Shown: in pieces, positions 42,953 to 51,775 of the stretch
How the letters are laid out: every line of letters begins with the position of its first letter
Position numbering within the stretch: the first letter of the stretch is position 1
Assembly: GCF_052118925.1 (NCBI RefSeq)
Contig: NZ_JBQKGG010000009.1
Coordinates: 1-64,000 of the forward strand
Reading direction: 5' to 3'
DNA length: 64,000 nt
Source of the DNA: Lientehia sp934351765
GTDB lineage: Bacteria > Bacillota > Clostridia > Lachnospirales > Lachnospiraceae
Position numbers and translations under genes: made by a program
The notes under the pieces: generated by a model
Seen by the model: the letters and a program-made list of their open reading frames with translations, nothing else
The model's database searches: none
What the model was told of the DNA's origin: nothing

Positions 42953-43792
42953 TTAATTTTTCTCCTTTAAAACATCTTCCAATTTCATTCTTTTAAATGT
43001 TTCTAACATGCCACCCCGGGTACAGTTTACGATTTTGATTCCGTGCGCATCTGCATATTCTTTTGCAGCCTGATATCCAACACGCATTCTGATCGGATTA
43101 GATGCGGCGTTTTTATCAACAAATCCGCTCTCTACAAAATGATTTTTCTCTCCCTTTGGATAATTACAGTCTGCACCCAGAAGGTAGATTTCTTTAAATC
43201 CCATATAGATAGCAATTTCAATCAACGAATACGTAATAGAATATCCGTCATACACTACTTCGTATGCGTTTGGACTAAAATCAACGGAATAATCTTCATA
43301 TGCACCTCTATAAATGTGATAGTTTCCGTTGTAAGGGAACTGTATAAAGTTTGCTGGCAAATGAAAATACCTTCCAAGCTGATCCGCAACAAAAACATTG
43401 TCGGCAGTCTGATAATAGTCTAAAATTGAATTTTCCATTTTTTCATAGACCTGTCTATCTTGAATGCCGTAATATGTTGGTCTCCAATCTGTTTTATCAA
43501 ATATCTTGGTAATTGAATTCATACCAAATGTAATTTCATCTTTTATTAGTTCTAGATCTGACATAGTCAAACTTGGACCAGTAGCAACAATAAAGCAACG
43601 ATCCCCCTTATGAATATTTTCCATTTTTCTTATTGCTGCAAATTTTTTATCGTCGAATCCATTTTTTCTTTTTTTTATCATTTTTTCAACATTATGTTGA
43701 TCAGGATAATCCTTGCACCGCCAATAATACAATTTTATCTTCTTAAATAGAGGGTTTGTATCTGACAGATAAACAAGTTTTTCTTTAATATT
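42953..43792 (-). CDS. DUF115/MAF-type protein, possible CMP-sugar transferase
   Basis: 279 residues from GTG 43792, chosen because GGAGG lies nine bases upstream; a weaker ATG is at 43825. RCFIVATGPSLTMSDLELIK is the DUF115 nucleotide-sugar loop, followed by FGMNSITKIF, TYYGIQDRQVYEKM and IEIAIYMGFKEIYLLGADCN. Members include flagellar MAF proteins that add CMP-nonulosonates, so the neighbour cytidylyltransferase product is a plausible donor. That is inference. Confidence 0.72.
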   Translation of the reverse strand, partial: NIKEKLVYLSDTNPLFKKIKLYYWRCKDYPDQHNVEKMIKKRKNGFDDKKFAAIRKMENIHKGDRCFIVATGPSLTMSDLELIKDEITFGMNSITKIFDKTDWRPTYYGIQDRQVYEKMENSILDYYQTADNVFVADQLGRYFHLPANFIQFPYNGNYHIYRGAYEDYSVDFSPNAYEVVYDGYSITYSLIEIAIYMGFKEIYLLGADCNYPKGEKNHFVESGFVDKNAASNPIRMRVGYQAAKEYADAHGIKIVNCTRGGMLETFKRMKLEDVLKEKN

Positions 43793-43839
43793 CACTCCAA
43801 GTCCACCTCCACAACTAATAAGCATCTACTCTGAAATAA

Positions 43840-45054
43840 TTATAAAAAGTCTTTCAAAATGGTCTTACATTTAGCTTCCCACGTCAAATATTTATTCACA
43901 TATTGATAACCGTTTAGTCCCATCTGTTTTGCCAGTTCTTTGTCCTGTCCCAGTGTTACAATTGCTTTGCAATAGTCTGCCTTGATGTCGTCAAGTGCCT
44001 GTTCCGTATTTACAAATACACCGCAGTCAACTTTCTTTAGCAGTCTACAAAAGCTTGTATCAAACGCGACAATTGGCACGGCATATGCCATTGCCTCAAG
44101 CAGCACATTTCCACTTGTTTCTCTAAGACTCGGCAAAACAAAAACATCTGCCTGCTGATATGCTTCAGCAATTTGATCCAATGGGCGATTACCCATTAGT
44201 TTTACATTTTTTCCAATACCACTATCTGCTATTTGTTTTTCGATTAATGCGCGATCATCGCCATCACCAAAAATCAAGAGTTCCCACTCCATATCGGTAG
44301 GCATCAGCGAAAGAGCGTCAACAAGAAAAGCTATTCCTTTTTTTCCAATCAATCTGCCTACAAAAACAATTTTAAGAATATCGTTGTTTCTTTTCTGAAT
44401 AGGAAGATTTTTGTATTCATCTCTTAATGCCAATTCCGGCATTAATGGTACATCTTTTCCTACGATGTGAGAGATTTGCTGTTGAGTTTCATTATTTATG
44501 CAATATATCTTATAATATGAACGTATTGCTTTTTTATAAAAAGGATTCCATGAACAGCTTTTATTTACAAATTCTCTAAAATTTGCAACCAGTTGATTCT
44601 TTTCATAGATCTTCAAGGGCTTAGGCGTTACCTGCGCACCTCCCATTGGTCCCCAAATCACCTTTGCGCCTTTAGCCTTATATAACTCACTTGTGATTCT
44701 GTAATCATTCATAGTAACATGATGAATTACATCAAAATGAATTTCTGAATGTTTAACCCAAAGCCATGCCCAATGCTGCCATAAAATATAATACATATGA
44801 TGAAAAGCGGAATGCTTTTCTCTGAACCAGTTAAGTGCATCAGGGACATCTACAATAACCAATTCGACATGTTGTATATTAAATTCTTCAAGTCCTTTTC
44901 TTGTGTCCTTCTCATTGAATTTCTTGGTAAGAAGGATTATTCTATCGCCTTCTTTATAGTTTTTCTCATACTGTAAAACCCAATTCCAGCCAATACTATC
45001 CTCTGATCCCTTATAAGGATTCACACTATATGCAGAAATAAGATAATTCATCAT
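43840..45054 (-). CDS. family 4 glycosyltransferase
   Basis: 404 residues from ATG 45054, which follows GGGAGGTG; an upstream in-frame start (45066) would cover that site. GT-B fold: N-terminal MNYLISAYSVNPYKGSEDSIGW, then IVFVGRLIGKKGIAFLVDAL and the donor motif VLLEAMAYAVPIVAFDT (EX7E). Sugar unknown. Confidence 0.92.
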   Translation of the reverse strand: MMNYLISAYSVNPYKGSEDSIGWNWVLQYEKNYKEGDRIILLTKKFNEKDTRKGLEEFNIQHVELVIVDVPDALNWFREKHSAFHHMYYILWQHWAWLWVKHSEIHFDVIHHVTMNDYRITSELYKAKGAKVIWGPMGGAQVTPKPLKIYEKNQLVANFREFVNKSCSWNPFYKKAIRSYYKIYCINNETQQQISHIVGKDVPLMPELALRDEYKNLPIQKRNNDILKIVFVGRLIGKKGIAFLVDALSLMPTDMEWELLIFGDGDDRALIEKQIADSGIGKNVKLMGNRPLDQIAEAYQQADVFVLPSLRETSGNVLLEAMAYAVPIVAFDTSFCRLLKKVDCGVFVNTEQALDDIKADYCKAIVTLGQDKELAKQMGLNGYQYVNKYLTWEAKCKTILKDFL

Positions 45055-45055
45055 T

Positions 45056-46060
45056 TCACCTCCCAAGAATCAGCGTTGAAAGAATTCGATTATTTCTAAC
45101 GATGTATTTCGACAGAATTATCGGAGCTATCAATCCAAAAATCAACATTAGCCAAGCATATATTAAATAATCAAGTCCTAAGATCTTGCCACATATAACA
45201 AAAATTGCTTGCTGCACATAATACCCAATCATATATATATCCATTCCATAATCGCCTAGCAACATCCATACCTTTTCTCCGCAATGGTAATGTTCAATCT
45301 GCACGGCAATAACAAAAAGCAGAAATACACCAATAACGGTTACTGCGGTTGCCAAAATCCAAGACTGAGACTTATAGATTCTAACAAACGCAAGCATCAT
45401 ATATCCTACGGAAACAACCGCTATTATCACTATTCCTTTTACCGACATCAGTAGTTCGGAATTCTTTATTTTTTCATAAAGATGCTTTCTCACAGCACCA
45501 CCCATAAAGTAAATCCATGCGTAACTAAGGAAAAAACCAACAGCATATCCAGACTGTTTGAAGACAACAGTGTTTAGCATATATAGTATAAACATAGTAC
45601 CCGTTAAAGCTGTGCGATTTATAGTATCAAATAGGATTCCAAAAATAGAAATAATAAACAGGGCGTACAGAAACCAAAGACCGCCGTTCGGATTATTTCT
45701 TCCAATTAGAACATCTACCGCAAGAGTAGAATAATTAAGCGGATTCCTTGCAAATGCACCAAATAATAGCTTAAGAACGGCTGTGACCACTGTTAAAAAG
45801 AAATACGGCACCATCAGCCGCTTAGCTTTTTTTACAATCGCTTGTCTCTTTTCACTAAAGCTACGTCTTTTCTCGCCTTCAAGAAATCCACTAATAAAGA
45901 AAAAAGCTGGCATATGAAAACAATATACAAAACTTTTTATAAAGCCCAAAATAGTCGGTGTTTCTGTCGGATTAAAAGAATGTCCAATGACGACGCAAAG
46001 CACAGCCATTCCACGCATTATATTTATTTCATTAAAATATTGTTTTTTACTTTTTTCCAT
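45056..46060 (-). CDS. acyltransferase 3 family membrane protein
   Basis: 334 residues, about ten helices. YFNEINIMRGMAVLCVVIGH is the OafA/WecH-type start with its active-site His; FHMPAFFFISGFLEGEKRR is the second conserved loop. It should acetylate or acylate a sugar of the repeat unit. It overlaps the next glycosyltransferase start region by a few bases at each end. Confidence 0.88.
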   Translation of the reverse strand: MEKSKKQYFNEINIMRGMAVLCVVIGHSFNPTETPTILGFIKSFVYCFHMPAFFFISGFLEGEKRRSFSEKRQAIVKKAKRLMVPYFFLTVVTAVLKLLFGAFARNPLNYSTLAVDVLIGRNNPNGGLWFLYALFIISIFGILFDTINRTALTGTMFILYMLNTVVFKQSGYAVGFFLSYAWIYFMGGAVRKHLYEKIKNSELLMSVKGIVIIAVVSVGYMMLAFVRIYKSQSWILATAVTVIGVFLLFVIAVQIEHYHCGEKVWMLLGDYGMDIYMIGYYVQQAIFVICGKILGLDYLIYAWLMLIFGLIAPIILSKYIVRNNRILSTLILGR

Positions 46061-47159
46061 CGTCAAGCCTTTCTCTTTCTATCTCTATAAATTGTTCTAC
46101 TCTTTGTTTTGTAGAAAGTTTGTATCTGTATTTCATACAGTTTTCAATATATATGTCACTGTTAGAAACCACATCATTCAAATCTGATTCATCCCACTGT
46201 TTCTTCGCAATGCCAAGTTGATATTCTTTGATATAGGTAGAATTTAGCGGAACGTCTGTTGTAACAATAGGCGTTCCAACTGCAATCGCTTCTACAATGG
46301 AAATCATATTGTTGTCTTTCACTGTATTAACAAGCAATGCCTTTGACTTAGACAAAATCGGGAGCAGTTCATCGTGTGTCATCTTTCCAGTGAAAATCAC
46401 ATTCGGAGCAATTCCCAAAGTCTGTGCCATCCTCCGAAGTTTTTCTTTCAACTCCCCTTCGCCTATAATGTATAACCGACATGTAGAATTGTACTGATTC
46501 AGATACTTGGCAAACTTTTCAAGGATTCCATCGATTTTCTTTCGTTCAATCAGTTGCGAACACACCACGAAACTGTTGTCTTTCTCAGTAGATGCTTTAA
46601 ACTTATCAAGGTTGACACCATGATCGATTACATTTACATCTGTATTCATGCAGTATTTCTTCACAAAGTTCCTTGCCTCTACTGAGCGTGCAACAACCTT
46701 TGCGTTTCGCATAAAGAGCCTTGCTATAACTCCATACCAAATCTTTGAGGGTATTTTCTTCATAATTGCATTATGCTTTGCAAGTTCATGCCAGATAATT
46801 GTCTTGTCTGGTGCTGCTCGATATGCCATCAAAGAGTTCAGTGAGAACACTTCACTTGTAATAATAAGATCATATTCTGAACGATGTTGTTTTACATACT
46901 GATATGTCTCCGGCATAAACGGTAAACAGTGCGGCATACAAACTTTTTGGCACTTACACTTCCACCACAGTACCTCAAATGGATATGTTTCGCTTTTTGT
47001 CGGTTTGAATGGCTCTCCTCCAACTAGCGTTACAGAATGACCCATTTCATGGAACGCCAAGCAAAAATCATACATCATGGTGTCTTTTATTGATGCAGCT
47101 CTTTTTATATTTTTTGTTTCCGATGTGTACATAATCGGATTAATAACAAGTACTTTCAT
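46047..47159 (-). CDS. family 4 glycosyltransferase
   Basis: 370 residues from MKVLVINPIMYTSETKNIKR at 47159; an ATG at 47201 would add 14 atypical residues. The late domain has VCSQLIERKKIDGILEKFAK, IGEGELKEKLRRMA and SIVEAIAVGTPIVTTDVPL (EX7E-type donor site). Overlaps the acyltransferase gene by 14 bases. Confidence 0.9.
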   Translation of the reverse strand: MKVLVINPIMYTSETKNIKRAASIKDTMMYDFCLAFHEMGHSVTLVGGEPFKPTKSETYPFEVLWWKCKCQKVCMPHCLPFMPETYQYVKQHRSEYDLIITSEVFSLNSLMAYRAAPDKTIIWHELAKHNAIMKKIPSKIWYGVIARLFMRNAKVVARSVEARNFVKKYCMNTDVNVIDHGVNLDKFKASTEKDNSFVVCSQLIERKKIDGILEKFAKYLNQYNSTCRLYIIGEGELKEKLRRMAQTLGIAPNVIFTGKMTHDELLPILSKSKALLVNTVKDNNMISIVEAIAVGTPIVTTDVPLNSTYIKEYQLGIAKKQWDESDLNDVVSNSDIYIENCMKYRYKLSTKQRVEQFIEIERERLDDGKK

Positions 47160-47214
47160 TAAATATCTCCCATCATCTACTGACAGAAGACATTTAGGCA
47201 CTTAATCAATCGAA

Positions 47215-48097
47215 TTACTGTGCTTTACTCCATCGTGAATGCAAGAACAATCCACCCGGTGTGCACACTGTTGCAAGAACTTTATGTTTTGATTTGCGAA
47301 TCAAATCGACAACCTTGACTCCCGCAAATCTCCCATATACAATATACTGTAGTCCACCCTTGATTCTATATCTTGTCTTTAAGTCGGACTCCATGAATTC
47401 CTCGGCTCGATGCATACACCCAATCGGCGATGCAATATTATGCTTACGCCGATTATTAGTTAATCCATCTTCAAGATAATTTCCGACGTAAATGGCTTTA
47501 TTAATATGTACCATCTCATATTTTCTAGCCATTCTGACCCAAACAAGATCCTCCCCAAGGAATTTCTCATTCGGGTATTCAGGAAACGGGAATTCCTTCA
47601 AGCAATGTGTTTTGAACACCTCTGCCTTATCTGCGCCAGTGTCATCACCGTTTACGCGCACATCGATATAAGAACCTATTTTTTCATCTACATCAAACTT
47701 CTTGCCATTGACTTTACCATCAGGGAACGCTCTGAGAAACGCATATCCACAGATATTGTTTTGTGACCTGTATTTCTTGTGAATCTTCAGTATCGACTCA
47801 ATTGCATCATCTGTCACACAGTCATCTGAATCAACTATAAAGGTAAGTTCGCTGCAAATGGTCTGTATTCCTACATTTAAAGCAGTGTGTTTTCCACCAT
47901 TATTCTTATAGATATATCGTATTGGAAAATCACTTTTTTCTTGTAACTGAGTAATTAAATTTTTCGTACCATCAGTACTTCCGTCATCAACTACAAGCCA
48001 CTCAAAATCTTTTACAGTTTGCTTTTGCAGCGAATCCCAAAGGCTTCGCAATATCCCCCCCCCGATTAAAAGTAGGGGTTAAGACTGTTACTGTCAT
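47215..48097 (-). pseudogene. family 2 glycosyltransferase, off-frame at a G9 tract
   Basis: From ATG 48097 the frame reads MTVTVLTPTFNRGG, then passes through nine Gs (48063-48055, minus strand) and goes wrong (IAKPLGFAA). The downstream frame begins LRSLWDSLQKQTVKDFEWLV and runs VVDDGSTDGT, GGKHTALNVGIQ, FIVDSDD and the rest of a normal GT-A enzyme to 47215. With eight Gs the two parts join as TPTFNRGGILRSLWDSLQ. So the gene is one base out of frame in this sequence. A TTG at 48051 would lack the first beta strand. Likely a phase-variable gene in the OFF state, or a homopolymer error. Confidence 0.85.
48055..48063 (-). repeat. poly-G9 tract in glycosyltransferase gene
   Basis: Nine Gs on the coding strand, 11 codons into the gene. 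Eight would restore the frame. This is the length and position expected of slipped-strand phase variation. Confidence 0.9.
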
Positions 48098-48098
48098 T

Positions 48099-49067
48099 CT
48101 ATGATCTCACTTTTCTAACTAAAATATCTTGGACAACCTTCAACACACTTGACAAAAGTAGAGTCAAACCAATTGTCCACAATACAATTTCCAAGTTACC
48201 TACTCGTTTTCCTTCCGCTGTCTCCTTTTCAAAGAAATAAAGAATAAACGGATGAATAATATAAATTTCATACGATATTGTTCCTAACCAAATCAGGAAT
48301 CTATTCTGTATCCTCACATTTTTCAACAACCCAACCAAAGGAACAATAAATGCAATCGTGATAATGTTCCGAAGAACTGACTGAAGCAATTGATTATCAA
48401 AACCCGCCACACTTAAAACAAGTCTTCCGATAAACAAAATTACAAAAGCTGCAATCGCAACAATTTCTTTCCTCAAAAAATAAATTTCAAAATAAGAATC
48501 TATTTTTCTCTCATATACCGCCCACAGAATTCCAAGAGGCATGCCAATAATAGACGCATACATTTCATCACGTGGATTAACAAAGGCACTGATCATAATA
48601 TAAGCAATTGTTATACTCGTAAACCAATATGCTCCCACATTGATTTCTGTGTGCCGAAACACTGCATAGAACATTATATATGCGGCTATTATCACCCATA
48701 TAAACCAAAGTGGTTGGATGTATCGAATTGTAAATGCTTCAGCGATTGCTCTTACAGGTGTCTGCCCCCCCCAGATAATTTCTAGCCCTATCCAGGTGAT
48801 TGCGACTATCACATAGGGAGCAATAATGTTCAAAAGCCTTTTGGACAGAAACCCTTGAAGATAATTCTTCTTTTGCAGTAACCCACAGGTCAAGCCATAG
48901 CCTGACATAAAGAAGAAGAACCCCACTATTGGAAATGCAATGTACCAAATCGGTTTCACATACACAGGTAAATTTGATACTCGAAAAGATATGTGGTGCA
49001 ACATGATAATTATTGCCGCAATTCCTTTACAGCAATTCGTAGTCGTCCTATCCAATCGGCCATCCAT
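48099..49067 (-). CDS. acyltransferase 3 family protein with in-frame G8 tract
   Basis: 322 residues, about ten helices. GIAAIIIMLHHISFR is the start motif with its His, and FFMSGYGLTCGLLQKK the second loop. A run of eight Gs (48772-48765) encodes the WGGQ of IIWGGQTPVRAIAEAF and is in frame here (ON). One base overlap with the radical SAM stop (TAATG). Likely O-acetylates the polysaccharide. Confidence 0.88.
   Translation of the reverse strand: MDGRLDRTTTNCCKGIAAIIIMLHHISFRVSNLPVYVKPIWYIAFPIVGFFFFMSGYGLTCGLLQKKNYLQGFLSKRLLNIIAPYVIVAITWIGLEIIWGGQTPVRAIAEAFTIRYIQPLWFIWVIIAAYIMFYAVFRHTEINVGAYWFTSITIAYIMISAFVNPRDEMYASIIGMPLGILWAVYERKIDSYFEIYFLRKEIVAIAAFVILFIGRLVLSVAGFDNQLLQSVLRNIITIAFIVPLVGLLKNVRIQNRFLIWLGTISYEIYIIHPFILYFFEKETAEGKRVGNLEIVLWTIGLTLLLSSVLKVVQDILVRKVRS
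48765..48772 (-). repeat. poly-G8 tract in acyltransferase gene
   Basis: Eight Gs on the coding strand about 100 codons into the acyltransferase gene, currently in frame. Gain or loss of one G would truncate the protein. Confidence 0.85.
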
Positions 49068-50254
49068 TACTTCGTCTCCATCTGCTGTGCGATATCATCA
49101 TCCACAATTTCCTCGCCGGTCTTGTGCTTCAGCTGTTCCTTGGATGCTTCACTCAGACCGTTGTTGATCACGCAGTTCATGTCGCAGGTGCTGCACTTAT
49201 CCAGATCCTCTTTGGTAACTTTGCCATCACGATAATCGCGGCAGATTTTCAGCTCGTACATGCTGTACGGATGCTTAGTGAACAGAGCCTTAAACTTGTG
49301 AACCAGAACCCAGGTAGCCGGCTTCCAGATGTACTTGTGCATCGCAGGACTTACGCTGCCGATCATCCAGCAGTCACGGTCGCAGCAACGAACCTTTGCA
49401 CGAACTTTCTCTGCTTCCGGGCTGTTCCACAGCTCGTCCCAAGTCTGGTTGTTCAGGTTGCCCATGACCTCTTTGTCCTTGGTGCCATTGCAAGGCATAA
49501 CATCGCCATACGGATCGATGAAGAAGGTATCGAAACTCATGTCGCAAGGCAGCAGACGCTTCTGGCCGTAGATGTAGTTGATCAGACCGTGATTAAAGTA
49601 TGCACGGAACCACTTCTTCGGGCTGTTGCTGCGGAGCAGTTCGTTGACCAGATTTTCAAAGTTCTTTGCGACCATCGGACGGTCGTGAATGATGTTCTTG
49701 GCCTCAACGAAATAGAAGCTGTTGTGCAGGGAAGCGGTTGCAAACTCCATGCCCATCTCGTTGGAAATCTTGTACAGCGGAACCAGGTCAGGAGCATTCT
49801 TGTCCTGAACGGTCATACCAAAGCCAACGTCCTTCATGCCCATTTCACGCAGCTTCTTCAGCGTGCCGTAACCACGCTGGTAGCCGTTCTGCAGGCCACG
49901 GATCTCATTGTTGGTCTGCTCCAGACCCTCGATAGAGATACGGATACCAATCTGCGGGAATTCCTTGCACAGGTCAACGATACGGTCAGTGAAGAAACCG
50001 TTCGTGGAAATAACGATACGGTCAGACTTCTTGTACAGTTCACGCACGATATCCTTCAGGTCGGTACGGATGAACGGCTCACCACCGGTGATGTTGGTAA
50101 AGTACATCTTCGGTAGCTTCTTGATGGTTTCAATGCTGATTTCTTCTTCCGGCTTGGAAGGTGCCTTATAACGGTTGCACATGGAGCAACGAGCATTGCA
50201 GCGGTAAGTGACGATAACCGTACCATTCAGTTTCTTTTCGTTATTGTTAGCCAT
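49067..50254 (-). CDS. radical SAM enzyme with SPASM-like cysteines
   Basis: 395 residues. YRCNARCSMCNRY holds CxxxCxxC (C19, C23, C26) for the 4Fe-4S/SAM cluster; GGEPFIRTDL and STNGFF are core motifs. Further cysteines (PCDMSFDTFF...PCNGT, CCDRDCW, CSTCDMNC) suggest auxiliary clusters. In a capsule locus it may modify a sugar or lipid intermediate; the reaction is unknown. More GC-rich than the genes before it. Confidence 0.88.
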   Translation of the reverse strand: MANNNEKKLNGTVIVTYRCNARCSMCNRYKAPSKPEEEISIETIKKLPKMYFTNITGGEPFIRTDLKDIVRELYKKSDRIVISTNGFFTDRIVDLCKEFPQIGIRISIEGLEQTNNEIRGLQNGYQRGYGTLKKLREMGMKDVGFGMTVQDKNAPDLVPLYKISNEMGMEFATASLHNSFYFVEAKNIIHDRPMVAKNFENLVNELLRSNSPKKWFRAYFNHGLINYIYGQKRLLPCDMSFDTFFIDPYGDVMPCNGTKDKEVMGNLNNQTWDELWNSPEAEKVRAKVRCCDRDCWMIGSVSPAMHKYIWKPATWVLVHKFKALFTKHPYSMYELKICRDYRDGKVTKEDLDKCSTCDMNCVINNGLSEASKEQLKHKTGEEIVDDDIAQQMETK

Positions 50255-50279
50255 TTTTCTAATACCTCTATCTCTCTTT

Positions 50280-51479
50280 TTATCTATAAACTTTCATAAT
50301 TTTCTCGTAATACTCATCAATGGTATCGAAGCTGATGTCCTTACAGTTCGCACTGTACTCCGCACACAGCTTCTTATCACCCCAGAGCTTCTCGATCTTC
50401 TTCTTCAGATCTTCGGCATTACCGCTCTCAAACAACTCGCCGGTCTTACCAACCTGGATCAGTTCCGGGATGCCGCCGATGTTCGCTCCCAGCACCGGCG
50501 TGCCGTACATCTGGGATTCCATCACGGAGAATGGACAGTTCTCATACCACTCAGACGGATAGATGGAGATCCGTGCCTCACGGATGAGTTTTTCCAGCGC
50601 CTCGCCTTTCTGGAAGCCCACGTTCTTGATGTTCTTAACGCCATTCACCATTTCTTCCAGAGGACCGGTACCGGCGAAAATGAACTGTACATCCGGCAGT
50701 TCCTTACAGACCTTGATGAATGTGCCGATGCCCTTCTCCTCGGAGAAGCGGCCAAAGTAGAGGACGTAATCCTTCTTCTCCGTCTCTTTCCACTCCACCT
50801 TGTCGATGAAATTGTGCATTGCCACGGTCTTCGTCGCAAACAGCGGATTGCTGTCCATCTTGCTCTTCATGAACTCGGAACAGCAGATCATCGTGTCAAT
50901 GTACTTGTAGGTACCCTTCCACTTCCAGAACTCTGCCTCCATCATGCCGATGGCACTCTTCGCAGTAGAGCCATGGATGCACTTGCCTTTCATGCAGTTC
51001 ATGAAGTGGCCGCCGAGGCACTTCTCACAGTTCTGGTGAGTATTCGGATTGTTCAGCATGTGGTTCGGGCAGACCAGCTGGTAGTCATGTGCCGTGAAGA
51101 TGATTTTACAATCTCTTCCGGTCTCCTTACGCCACTTCACGATTTCCAGAATGATGGAAGGTGTCAGCTGGTAGTTAAAATTGTTCAGGTGACAGACATC
51201 CGGCTTGAAGTCGTCCAGAACTTTTCTCAGCTGTACTCTTGCTTCCTTGCTGTAGATAGTTTTGATGGGGTAGGTCAGCTTGCTCAGTTTGCTGCCGCCG
51301 TGGAAGTCCATATCAGATGTATAAGCATTGACACGGTTTCCCACGCAGCGGCCTTCATGCTCCATACCGAAGTACTGAACCTCGTGTCCATGCTGCTCCA
51401 GCGCCTCACCCAATTTGAATATATACGTCTCACTTCCGCCGTTTCGGTGCAGAAATTTATTCAAAATCAGCGTCCTCAC
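50280..51479 (-). CDS. family 4 glycosyltransferase
   Basis: 399 residues. FLHRNGGSETYIFKLGEALE near the start, IIFTAHDYQLVCPNHML, then GRFSEEKGIGTFIKVCKELP and the donor motif SVMESQMYGTPVLGANIGGI. The Cys-rich insertion NCEKCLGGHFMNCMKGKC recalls a subset of GT4 enzymes. It precedes the radical SAM gene by 25 bases. GC content fits the radical SAM gene, not the AT-rich block. Confidence 0.92.
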   Translation of the reverse strand: MRTLILNKFLHRNGGSETYIFKLGEALEQHGHEVQYFGMEHEGRCVGNRVNAYTSDMDFHGGSKLSKLTYPIKTIYSKEARVQLRKVLDDFKPDVCHLNNFNYQLTPSIILEIVKWRKETGRDCKIIFTAHDYQLVCPNHMLNNPNTHQNCEKCLGGHFMNCMKGKCIHGSTAKSAIGMMEAEFWKWKGTYKYIDTMICCSEFMKSKMDSNPLFATKTVAMHNFIDKVEWKETEKKDYVLYFGRFSEEKGIGTFIKVCKELPDVQFIFAGTGPLEEMVNGVKNIKNVGFQKGEALEKLIREARISIYPSEWYENCPFSVMESQMYGTPVLGANIGGIPELIQVGKTGELFESGNAEDLKKKIEKLWGDKKLCAEYSANCKDISFDTIDEYYEKIMKVYR

Positions 51480-51775
51480 GTTAAATTTCTCCTTGTTCTA
51501 TGTTCTATTTCACTACCTCTGTTCAGATGAAGCACTTCCAATGTGTTATTCATAAACCAGAGTGCTCCATACAAACGCAGGTAGTGATATTGAAAGTCCT
51601 TATGATAATTTCATCTGCTGTTACTGAACCTAGGTAGCGAGATAAAAACTGCTCTTGCAGCTTCACCCATCTCTCGAAAAATGCCGTAAATGCGCTATTT
51701 TTCAAGCGTTTTCACTATGTACATCTCACCACCTGCGTTCGGTTAGAGGAGATTATTGATCATCAATACCTTCAT
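51480..51775. other. gap between glycosyltransferases with repeat motifs
   Basis: No gene is seen. An imperfect dyad (TCACTACCTCTGTT at 51510-51523 with the reverse complement of TCACTACCTGCGTT at 51573-51586; inner AGCACT/AGTGCT) is present. About 145 bases on lies the 24-bp repeat copy 2, which shares the ACCTGCGTT core. So three related motifs, one inverted, lie within 245 bases. Confidence 0.6.
51731..51754 (+). repeat. 24-bp direct repeat, copy 2
   Basis: Identical to 30259-30282, same orientation, 21.4 kb apart. It lies in the gap between two capsule glycosyltransferase genes, at the edge of the conserved cps front end. Together the copies bracket the variable capsule genes and the ATPase remnant. 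Confidence 0.85.

Noticed and set aside
41944..42996. 350-codon plus-strand frame across the aldolase and cytidylyltransferase genes
   Set aside because: Antisense shadow spanning two well-recognised genes; composition rich in Ile, His and Cys, unlike a real protein.
49124..50116. 330-codon plus-strand frame antisense to the radical SAM gene
   Set aside because: Shadow frame; the minus strand carries intact radical SAM motifs.
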